Position numbers and translations under genes: made by a program. Shown here piece by piece: positions 54,533-62,025 of a stretch of 64,000 bases of DNA. The DNA comes from Njordibacter sp028825405 (GTDB lineage: Bacteria; Pseudomonadota; Gammaproteobacteria; Pseudomonadales; Balneatricaceae), in assembly GCF_047730065.1 (NCBI RefSeq), contig NZ_CP159829.1:1860001-1924000 (forward strand), given 5' to 3'. Every line of letters begins with the position of its first letter. The first letter of the stretch is position 1. The notes beneath the pieces are model-generated. The model saw only the letters and a list, made by a program, of their open reading frames with translations. It searched no databases and had not been told where the DNA came from.

Positions 54533-55144
54533 CTAGAAGTTAACGTAACGTACTTCTACCCGACGGTTTTCAGACAAAGAAGCGCTTTCACTTCCTGAGT
54601 TGACAGGACGTTCTTCACCAAAGCTGACCACTTCAATTGCTTCTATGGAAACACCTTGTACCACTAAATAACGACTTACAGCGATACCACGTCGCTCACC
54701 GAGAGCGATGTTATACTCCCTAGTTCCACGTTCATCAGCATGACCTTCTAAAACAATTCTTGCTGAAAGGTTTTGACTTAAGTAGGCAGCATGGCTATTC
54801 AGTGCAGTGCGAAACTCTGGTTTAATAGTCGACTGGTCAAAGTCAAAATAGATAATATGGGCCAAAGCTTGAGCAGCTTCTTGTGCCTGCTGCTTCTGAG
54901 CGGCGACTTGAGCCACGGCGTTATCAGCAGCCTGCTGGGCTGCCTCGGCATCTGCTAAAGCTTGAGCATCTTTAAGAGCTTGCGCGTCTGCTTGAGTTTG
55001 GGCTAATGGAGCTGCTTCAACAGCTACTTGGGCTGCTTGAGCACTGGCCCTTGCATCTGTGGTCTCACCAGTAGAACTACAGGCAGCTAAAAACGCGACC
55101 AAAGCACTGGAGGCGACAATTTTACTTAGGTTAACCTTTTGCAT
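54533..55144 (-). CDS. pal: Pal-like OmpA-family lipoprotein
   Basis: This outer-membrane lipoprotein of 203 residues has lipobox FLAAC with C22, an Ala/Gln-rich helical linker (about 30-95) and an OmpA_C peptidoglycan-binding domain (IYFDFDQSTIKPEF, LEGHADERGTREYNIALGERR, SFGEERPV, NRRVEVRY). It is Pal-like, but the tol genes are not adjacent, so it is probably a second copy. I chose the ATG at 55144 because AAGGAG precedes it and it starts the lipoprotein signal. Confidence 0.9.
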   Translation of the reverse strand: MQKVNLSKIVASSALVAFLAACSSTGETTDARASAQAAQVAVEAAPLAQTQADAQALKDAQALADAEAAQQAADNAVAQVAAQKQQAQEAAQALAHIIYFDFDQSTIKPEFRTALNSHAAYLSQNLSARIVLEGHADERGTREYNIALGERRGIAVSRYLVVQGVSIEAIEVVSFGEERPVNSGSESASLSENRRVEVRYVNF

Positions 55145-55494
55145 AGACTTGCTCCTTAATGAATTTTTAATTATTGATAAATACAAAGGTTAACCAACGA
55201 AGCTCTAAAAAACCTCTTGGCCAGAGTAGAGTCATTGGTTGGACTGACCCTTTAGATTAATGTACCAAAAACTGTGTTTTAGAAATTACAAAGATTGTCA
55301 GGTTGAGAACCTAAAGTTCCCATTTAGAAGTGATACGGGTCAATGAACGTTTTCTTAGCATCTTTGCTAGAGTAAGAATTAGGCAAGTGAGTATAAGGAA
55401 TCCAGCGATCCAGGTTATAGTAATCGTCATAACAAATCTCTAATTTTTAGGAATTAACTGGCCGAAAATATAGCAGAAGATTATAACATTGTAA

Positions 55495-55558
55495 ACAATC
55501 CAATCAATACTCTGTCAACAATCCATTCTATACTCTGTCAACAATCCAATCCATGCTA
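55495..55558. repeat. 23-bp tandem repeat, 2.8 copies
   Basis: Three consecutive units start ACAATCCA; the first two are full and end TACTCTGTCA (55495-55517, 55518-55540), and the third is partial. They lie in the non-coding stretch 55145-55574, which otherwise shows nothing. Confidence 0.85.
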
Positions 55559-55574
55559 TTGAATCATTAACTTT

Positions 55575-55794
55575 ATGATTGGCCCTAAGGTAAGTCTGGC
55601 TATAATTCATAAAGTCAGATCACTGGCTGATAGCCGAGCTAAAAAAGCTCAAGAGTCTAAAGAAGCCATTCAAAAGAACAAAGCACACAGGTCTGTGGAC
55701 ACTCAATCAATCTATCTATCAAGAGGGGCATGATTTGCCCTTAGATGATGCTCCGATTCAGTTCACTCCTAAGTAAATCAGTGGTGATTTTTAG
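55575..55794 (+). pseudogene. Decayed copy of the 80-residue protein gene at 57548
   Basis: Translation from the ATG at 55575 gives HKVRSLADSRAKKAQESKEA, then IQKNKAHRSVDTQ, matching the intact gene at 57548. A 4-bp duplication (ATCTATCTATC) shifts the frame to an early stop at 55731. The remaining DNA still matches the intact gene (LPLDDAPIQFT) to about 55794. Confidence 0.8.
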
Positions 55795-55918
55795 CTAATT
55801 ACACAGATCCTTTCTCGACAACCTGACGCACATGATGGTGGATCTATTGTTGCTTTAATCATCAGTGTTAAAAGACAGAGCACGATGTGACCGCACCCTG
55901 ACATTTAAGTTTGATGCA

Positions 55919-56632
55919 TTAGCCGATTTTGGCTTTGTTTGCAGCAATACCTGCACGGTTTTCCATGATGGCTTTGCGTCTTTCATTAATTTCATTCTTG
56001 TTTTTCATCAGGGACGCTGCGTTTGATGCGGATTTGACAAGCAGATCATCGATAGTGGATTTGTTTGCCGACACATTTCCTGACAGATCCACCATAGCTG
56101 CACTGTTGCCAGCAATCATGGCTGCATTGCTTTCAGTGGTCGCTGAGGATGCTGACAAAGATCCACTAATCATGTCTGCATTTGCTGCGATCTGTGCACC
56201 ATTGAATTCAACTATTGATTTGTTAGCCTCCATGATTTCTTGGTTTATTTCTACCAGTTGGGAGTTAATCGCAGCCATTTTTTCACTGATTTTGAGAACA
56301 GAGCTGTTCAAGCTAGAGCGGTGACGTAGGAAATCCAAAGCTGACTTGTTGGTCTGTGCGTTGACATAGTTTTCCTGCACATCCCCATTTGCCTCCATTC
56401 CTTTCAAAATAGCTGCTCTATTGCCGAAAATCTCATCTGTGTTAGCATTTGCCAGCTGGCGATTACCCATAAAGGCAGCTGAATAATTACTCATGATCAT
56501 CAGACGGTTTTCTTCGATCATTGAACGTGACTGATAGACCAACGCTTTGTTTGCCATTACTTGGGCTTCAATTCCAAAAATTGTTTTGCGGTTTTTTGCA
56601 ATTGCTAATTTGTTTTCTTCACTTTTAGACAT
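55919..56632 (-). CDS. Asparagine-heptad coiled-coil protein, unknown function
   Basis: The 237-residue protein has no signal peptide and is strongly helical. Asparagines recur at seven-residue spacing (N7, N14, N28, N42, N49 and N57, N64, N71), often as ENR/NK pairs, and the same pattern returns at the C-terminus (ENRAGIAANKAKIG). Prolines are absent. It suggests a regular oligomer or filament with buried Asn layers. No known family is assigned. It is a single-gene unit between accessory genes. Confidence 0.75.
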   Translation of the reverse strand: MSKSEENKLAIAKNRKTIFGIEAQVMANKALVYQSRSMIEENRLMIMSNYSAAFMGNRQLANANTDEIFGNRAAILKGMEANGDVQENYVNAQTNKSALDFLRHRSSLNSSVLKISEKMAAINSQLVEINQEIMEANKSIVEFNGAQIAANADMISGSLSASSATTESNAAMIAGNSAAMVDLSGNVSANKSTIDDLLVKSASNAASLMKNKNEINERRKAIMENRAGIAANKAKIG

Positions 56633-56962
56633 GGTTTTTATTCCTATATTGTGTTTTCACTTACGTGTTTTAAAAACTCACTTTTAGGTTTCCTACCGCG
56701 TAGTCATGTGATCCTTACTCTCTCACTATATCAGATTTATCTATTTTAGCAAAATTCACATTAAGGATTAACCTTTAATGTTCTAGGGGAAAACTTTTAG
56801 GCAATAAATTTAGCGCTGCTTAGAAACTGCTGTACAACTTTAAATCAGAAATTTTCCTATATCTAAAGTAATTTTATCGCGTTAGTATTTTGTTAACTTC
56901 TTACAAACAGATCAATACTGGCCATTGAAGAACCGATCCAGTAAGTTAAAAGGAAAATAATA
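56633..56962. other. Intergenic region with a promoter element shared with 61686
   Basis: This region holds the divergent promoters. Bases 56842-56863 share a 22-bp near-identical element with 61686-61707 (consensus AAATCAGAAATYYTCCTATATC). Both copies lie about 80-120 bp upstream of small exported-protein genes. Confidence 0.5.
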
Positions 56963-57442
56963 ATGAAAAGAATAAATTTCCGACTATTTGCAATGGGTAT
57001 TGCGCTGGCTCTGAGTGGCGCAGCCACAGCAGAAACGGGCGTTGGGTACTCCATAAATGTAGAGGGTGAACAAAAAACTATGGCTGACGGCACCTTTGTT
57101 AGGGAAACCACAGCTGATGATATATGGTTTCTAGACAATCAACCAGAAGGCTTTGCATCAAAAATGGTTGCCAGTTGTTCGGCTATATGGGTAATGGGGG
57201 CCGATTATTCTAATAAGGGTTCAACGTTTCGTTGCACTGCAAAAGATAGTGATGGTGATGGTTACATCAGTGTTGGGCATATACTAGAGGCTGATTGGAC
57301 TGGATGTGGCATCTTAACTGTTGCTTCATGGGGCAAATATGCTGGTGCTAAACTAAATGGCACCTGTCAAGTAGGTGGTCCCTTTGCTGGAGAAGATACG
57401 GGAACTTATACGTGGGCTGGGGAATGGACTCTACCTCAATAG
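56963..57442 (+). CDS. Small exported protein with calcium-loop-like motif
   Basis: The 159-residue protein has a signal peptide (cleavage near AATAETG). The mature domain carries four cysteines and an EF-hand-like loop DSDGDGYISVGH. No family is recognised. AAGGAAAA precedes the start. It may be a secreted or periplasmic calcium-stabilised protein. Confidence 0.72.
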   Translation: MKRINFRLFAMGIALALSGAATAETGVGYSINVEGEQKTMADGTFVRETTADDIWFLDNQPEGFASKMVASCSAIWVMGADYSNKGSTFRCTAKDSDGDGYISVGHILEADWTGCGILTVASWGKYAGAKLNGTCQVGGPFAGEDTGTYTWAGEWTLPQ

Positions 57443-57547
57443 CTAGCTTATGTAATAGTGTTAAACATCACTCTGTGATGAGTCAAAAAGGTGTGGAAAA
57501 CTAAAGTTGATATTTGCTAATTTACACCAAAGTGGCTCATCACAATA

Positions 57548-57790
57548 ATGGAGAAAGAAAGAGCCATAGCAGGGTATGCTGGCATGGAAAATCCACCAAC
57601 ATTTCATACAGTCAGCTCACTGGCAAATAACTTAGCTAAGAAAGCGGAAGAGTCAAAAGAAGCCATTCAAAAGAACAACGCACACAAGTCTGTGAACACT
57701 CAATTAATCTATCAAGAGGGACATGATCTGCCCTTTGATGATGCTCCGATTCAGTTTACTGCTGAGCAAATTGGGGGAGATTTTAAGTAG
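57548..57790 (+). CDS. Small hydrophilic protein, 80 residues, unknown function
   Basis: A short cytoplasmic protein rich in Lys/Glu with a predicted helix (SSLANNLAKKAEESKEAIQK) and the tail EGHDLPFDDAPIQFTAEQIG. A decayed second copy exists at 55575, which supports it as a real gene. No family is recognised. Confidence 0.6.
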   Translation: MEKERAIAGYAGMENPPTFHTVSSLANNLAKKAEESKEAIQKNNAHKSVNTQLIYQEGHDLPFDDAPIQFTAEQIGGDFK

Positions 57791-57944
57791 GTTAGTAACC
57801 ACCAACCTAAAAATAGGGAGTTGGTGTTCAGTAATGTGTGTTCAGTTTGTGTCTACTATGGCTACAAGCCTAGTGGCCTAGCTCTATCAAATACCATACT
57901 TAAATTATTGTTTTTAATGATAATAATTTTTTAAATCCTAAAAT

Positions 57945-57968
57945 ATACCCCCATAAATACCCCCATAA
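57945..57968. repeat. Two perfect 12-bp tandem copies (ATACCCCCATAA)
   Basis: A short tandem duplication in the non-coding region between 57790 and 58075. The rest of that region is AT-rich with nothing recognised. Confidence 0.7.
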
Positions 57969-58074
57969 AAATTTGGTAACCATTTGCTAAATTTTAAGTT
58001 TTAGCAGGAATTAATCACCAAAGTTAGCTAACTTAAGTTAGAAATTTACCAATAATTGTTTTTAGTTCCATTCA

Positions 58075-58377
58075 CTAATCTTGAACTGACCCTGTGTAAG
58101 CCACCAGTCGTATTTTCGTAGGCATTAAAGGTGCATTAACCTCAAGCGAGGTGGTTTTTGTTGGCCTGCCATAACCCCGATCAAGTATCGCAGTAGCAGC
58201 TGCAATTCGAGCTGAATCGCTCTGGCTTGATTGCATCACTTCTACAAGCGCATCTAAGGCATCATCGGTGTATTCTCGAGCCAACTCTGACAGGTTCAAC
58301 TTAAGCTCTAACGTAGCTTTATTAGCTGCTCCTGCAGGCCTACCAGAACCTTCTCTCATACCGCCATGTGATGCCAT
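58075..58377 (-). CDS. Phage-type small protein, copy 1
   Basis: The 100-residue protein has a Gly/Arg-rich start GGMREGSGRPAGAANKAT and a helical part ending ARIAAATAILDRGYGRPTKT. This pattern is common in small proteins encoded near phage terminase genes, where they may bind DNA. A near-identical paralogue lies at 61156 in the same orientation. Confidence 0.7.
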   Translation of the reverse strand: MASHGGMREGSGRPAGAANKATLELKLNLSELAREYTDDALDALVEVMQSSQSDSARIAAATAILDRGYGRPTKTTSLEVNAPLMPTKIRLVAYTGSVQD

Positions 58378-58614
58378 TTTGATTTCCTTTTGATAACCAA
58401 ACTCTGCTATATTTTAGCATATTAGAGAATTTAGAACTAAGTCCTGTTATTATAAATTCACCTAAGGGGAATAAATTGAGGTTGTAAACGATGCAACAGC
58501 AGTTACTCAAAAGATGAGACTAAAAGTATTAGCTGCTTGGGACAAGAAACAATTATGAGCATAAATTAAAGCAGGTACTTATAGGACATATTAAGCGGAG
58601 TTTAAGGGCTTTCA

Positions 58615-60807
58615 ATGGAACTGACTATCGAACAAGCACTGCACCAGGGTATTTCAGCACACAAAGAAGGCAAACTTCAAGATGCCGAACGTCTGTATCG
58701 GGCTATCTTGCAAACACAACCCGCACATCCTGATGCCAATCATAACCTGGGAGTATTAGCAGTCTCTGTTAATAAAGCTGAGGCAGCGCTGCCGTTATTT
58801 AAAACTGCTCTTGACGCTAATCCGAAGATAGAACAGTTTTGGCTGAGTTATATTGATGCCCTTATTAAAGAAAAGCAGTTTGATAATGCAAATGACATCA
58901 TAGAACAAGCAAAAAAACAGGGTGTGGCGGAAGAGAAATTAAATGCCTTCGAGGTACAACTAGCCTCCATAAACAAACCAGAAAATGGCATTAGTGCAAG
59001 CCCATCTCAGGAACAACTCAGCAGTCTATTAGAATGCTATCAAACTGGACGATACGGTGATGCTGAGAAGTTGGCACAATCCCTCACTCAACAATTCCCT
59101 GAACATCATTTTGGCTGGAAAGTGCTTGGCGTTGTTCTGAAGCAAGCAGGCAGAATTAGTGAGTCATTAGTTGCCAGTCAAAAGACTGTTCAATTATCTC
59201 CTCAAGATGCTGAAGCCCACAACAACTTAGGTACCACCCTCCAAAAGCTGGGTAGATTAGATGAGGCTGAGGCAAGCTATAAGCGAGCAGTTTCGATGAA
59301 ATCTGACTATGCTGAAGCCCACAGCAACTTGGGTAACACGCTACAAGAACTGGGTAGATTAGATGAGTCTGAAGCAAGCTGTAGGCAATCAATAGCATTG
59401 AAACCTGACTTTGCCCAAGCCCACTACAACTTGGGCGTCACACTCAAAGAACTGGGTAGATTAGACGAAGCTGAAGTAAACTATAAGCAAGCGATAGTAT
59501 TGGAACCTAACTTATTCGAAGCCCACAACAACTTAGGTACCACCCTCCAAAAGCTGGGTAGATTAGATGAGGCTGAGGCAAGCTATAAGCGAGCAATATC
59601 GCTGAAATCTGACTATGCTGAAGCCCACAGCAACTTGGGTAACACGCTAAAAGAACTGGGTAGATTAGATGAGTCTGAAGCAAACTATAAGCAAGCGATA
59701 GTATTGGAACCTGACTTTGCCCAAGCCCACTACAACTTGGGCGTCACGCTCCAAAAGCTGGGCAGATTAGATGAGGCTGAGGCAAGATATAAGCGAGCAA
59801 TATCGCTGAAATCTGACTATGCTGAAGCCCACAACAACTTAGGTATCACCCTCCAAAAGCTGGGTAGATTAGATGAGGCTGAGGCAAGCTATAAGCGAGC
59901 AATATCGCTGAAATCTGACTATGCTGAAGCCCACAACAACTTGGGTAACACGCTACAAGAACTGGGTAGATTAGATGAAGCTGAAGCAAGCTATACACAA
60001 GCAATAGCGCTCAAACCTGACGATGTCACTGCTTTTTGGAACCTAAATGGTATTCAAAAGACTATACAAAGCGCTGAACATTGGATTGATAAATGTTTGA
60101 TTGCTGATACAACCTATTTAGAAGCCAAATTAACAAAAGCTGCATTAAAATTTTATCAAGGAGATAGAACTGACTTTGATAATTTGATGCAATCAAAATT
60201 CAAAAAACATGCCTACATGCGTTCATTTTCTTGGGTTTTCAGCCTACCTAATCTTCCTGAATTACACTTTAACAAGTTCTACTTTTTCGATGCTATTATT
60301 AAAAAAAGCATAATTTCAAAACCGTTTTATGAATTCGGTGTGTGGAGGGCGTCATCCTTTAAATATCTTATTAAGGTTTTTAAAAAAGGCTATGGCTTTG
60401 ACACGTTCACAGGTTTGCCAGAAGAATGGGATGTTGGACATCACATTGAAAAGGAAGGCACTTATACTAGTGATGGAAATGTGCCTAAAATTAAAGGGGG
60501 AGAGTTTATTGTAGGTAAATTTGAAGATACGTTACCAGTCTTCTTTTCTGAAAGTCGTCCTATGGCATCGGTAATAAATTTTGATGCAGATTTATATTCC
60601 TCGACTATTTGTGCTTTAAATTTTTCAAAATCAGTGATGGATAAAGATACTATTCTTATCTTTGATGAATTCATAATTAACGAAAGTTGGGAACAAGACG
60701 AATTTAAAGCATTAAACGAATTCTGTTCTATCAACCACTATAGTTATGAAGTGATAGCAGTCTCATTCTTCACACAACAAGTCGCAGTTAAATTGATTGG
60801 TATTTAA
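58615..60807 (+). CDS. TPR-repeat protein with C-terminal TylF-like methyltransferase domain
   Basis: The 730-residue protein has N-terminal divergent TPRs (1-195), eight near-identical 34-residue TPRs (199-470, AEAHNNLGxTLQxLGRLDEA) and a C-terminal domain (about 550-730). The C-terminal domain has FYEFGVWRASSFKYL, GFDTFTGLPEEW and INFDADLYSST, typical of TylF/macrocin-type SAM methyltransferases. TPRs probably present a protein or glycan substrate. It lies between two copies of a phage-type gene. No ribosome site is strong at the ATG. Confidence 0.87.
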   Translation: MELTIEQALHQGISAHKEGKLQDAERLYRAILQTQPAHPDANHNLGVLAVSVNKAEAALPLFKTALDANPKIEQFWLSYIDALIKEKQFDNANDIIEQAKKQGVAEEKLNAFEVQLASINKPENGISASPSQEQLSSLLECYQTGRYGDAEKLAQSLTQQFPEHHFGWKVLGVVLKQAGRISESLVASQKTVQLSPQDAEAHNNLGTTLQKLGRLDEAEASYKRAVSMKSDYAEAHSNLGNTLQELGRLDESEASCRQSIALKPDFAQAHYNLGVTLKELGRLDEAEVNYKQAIVLEPNLFEAHNNLGTTLQKLGRLDEAEASYKRAISLKSDYAEAHSNLGNTLKELGRLDESEANYKQAIVLEPDFAQAHYNLGVTLQKLGRLDEAEARYKRAISLKSDYAEAHNNLGITLQKLGRLDEAEASYKRAISLKSDYAEAHNNLGNTLQELGRLDEAEASYTQAIALKPDDVTAFWNLNGIQKTIQSAEHWIDKCLIADTTYLEAKLTKAALKFYQGDRTDFDNLMQSKFKKHAYMRSFSWVFSLPNLPELHFNKFYFFDAIIKKSIISKPFYEFGVWRASSFKYLIKVFKKGYGFDTFTGLPEEWDVGHHIEKEGTYTSDGNVPKIKGGEFIVGKFEDTLPVFFSESRPMASVINFDADLYSSTICALNFSKSVMDKDTILIFDEFIINESWEQDEFKALNEFCSINHYSYEVIAVSFFTQQVAVKLIGI
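59209..60024 (+). repeat. 102-bp TPR-coding tandem repeat, 8 units with 306-bp higher order
   Basis: Eight 102-base units encode TPRs. Units 1-3 and 4-6 form the same A-B-C order (NNLGTTLQKL, SNLGNTL, YNLGVTL), giving a 306-base period with long identical stretches, for example 59217 onward and 59523 onward. Confidence 0.9.
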
Positions 60808-60989
60808 CATCTATTAAAGAGGATTACCAAATATGCACCAGAAGCCAAACACAAAGTTGTGGGGCTTATATGCAACAATAACGGATTGCACTCGCATAGT
60901 TCTAATAAAGCTATAGCATACTGTATAGCAAACATTGATAAATTAACTTTAACTTATTAATAGTTATCAATTTATCGTGACGTGATTTA

Positions 60990-61034
60990 TTGAAAATCGT
61001 CGTGTCGGCGGTTCGATTCCGTCTGCGGACACTA
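60990..61034 (+). tRNA. 3' half of tRNA-Phe(GAA), truncated
   Basis: These 45 bases align without gaps to the 3' half of bacterial tRNA-Phe: anticodon loop TTGAAAA, the following stem, the T loop GGTTCGATTCC and acceptor end GCGGACA, with CTA in place of CCA. The 5' half is absent, since upstream bases do not pair. It is a relic, probably an attachment site of an integrated element. The rest of the 60808-61155 gap shows nothing. Confidence 0.8.
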
Positions 61035-61155
61035 TCGATTATACCTAACCTATTGTTTTTAATAAATTAGTTGGACTTGAGTAAAAAAATACCTGCGTTA
61101 TTACCCATCTTATTGAAGCAACAGTTTAGCGCAGCTATCAAAGTTCACTTCTGCC

Positions 61156-61452
61156 TTAAGCCATACCAGTGTGAGCCACCAGCTGTATTTTAGTAGGAAC
61201 AAACGGTGCGTTAACTTCAAGCGCTGTGGTTTTTGTTGGCCTACCATACCCACGATCAAGTATCGCAGTAGCTGCAGCAATTCGAGCTGAATCGCTCTGA
61301 CTTGATTGCATTACATCTACCAGCGTATTTAAGGCATCATTGGTGTATTCTCGAGCCAACTCTGATAAGTTCAACTTAAGCTCTGAGGTTGCCTTATTAC
61401 TAGCTCCTGCAGGCCTACCAGAACCTTCTCTCATGCCGCCATATGATGCCAT
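61156..61452 (-). CDS. Phage-type small protein, copy 2
   Basis: The 98-residue protein is a paralogue of the 58075 protein, differing at roughly one residue in seven (GGMREGSGRPAGASNKAT, ARIAAATAILDRGYGRPTKT). It has the same orientation and similar flanks. It lies 122 bp after the tRNA-Phe relic. Confidence 0.7.
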   Translation of the reverse strand: MASYGGMREGSGRPAGASNKATSELKLNLSELAREYTNDALNTLVDVMQSSQSDSARIAAATAILDRGYGRPTKTTALEVNAPFVPTKIQLVAHTGMA

Positions 61453-61768
61453 GTTGATATACCTTTGATAAATCTGTCAGGTGTATTTTATCACATTAGG
61501 TTATTCGCATGCATGACTAGCATAGCATCTGCCTCGAGCTTTAGCTGCCATAGCCTTTGCCCATTTCACACCCGCTCTAACGTCGATTAAGCACCTTACA
61601 GCCATACTCTAAGCTGCGTTCGCTCATCCAGCACTACAATGCTACCAATGCTCACTAGCTTTTCTTAAAAAATGCTACAAGGCTCAAATCAGAAATCCTC
61701 CTATATCAATGATAGTTCTATATTAGTAGTATTGATAATAAGCACTATAGATCGTTGAGGATAAAATC
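61453..61768. other. Intergenic region with promoter element shared with 56842
   Basis: Bases 61686-61707 match the 22-bp element at 56842. Nothing else is recognised in these 316 bases. Confidence 0.45.
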
Positions 61769-61939
61769 ATGAGCATCAAAAAGATAATTACAGGGTTAAC
61801 GATTTCGCTGTTGTTGAGCAGTGGTGTTGCAGTTGCTAGTGATGGAAATGGGCTATTGCTTTAAAAATGACTGTAATAAAAATATGCTTCTGATGCTTTA
61901 AAAGCAGACCAAGAACCACTAAAAATAAAGAATGAGTAA
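61769..61939 (+). pseudogene. Broken gene for a small exported protein
   Basis: An intact signal peptide (MSIKKIITGLTISLLLSSG, then VAVASDGN) very similar to that of the Sel1 protein at 32331 is followed by an early stop. Two frame changes restore GYCFKNDCNKN and YASDALKADQEPLKIKNE up to a stop at 61937. It is either decayed or affected by sequence errors. GTTGAGGAT precedes the start. Confidence 0.55.
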
Positions 61940-62025
61940 GTTCTTTCTTTGTCTCAGTAGCATGTCTGGTCTAAATTATTATCTACATTATCCACAGAAT
62001 GATTACTAATTAAGGAAGATGAAAC

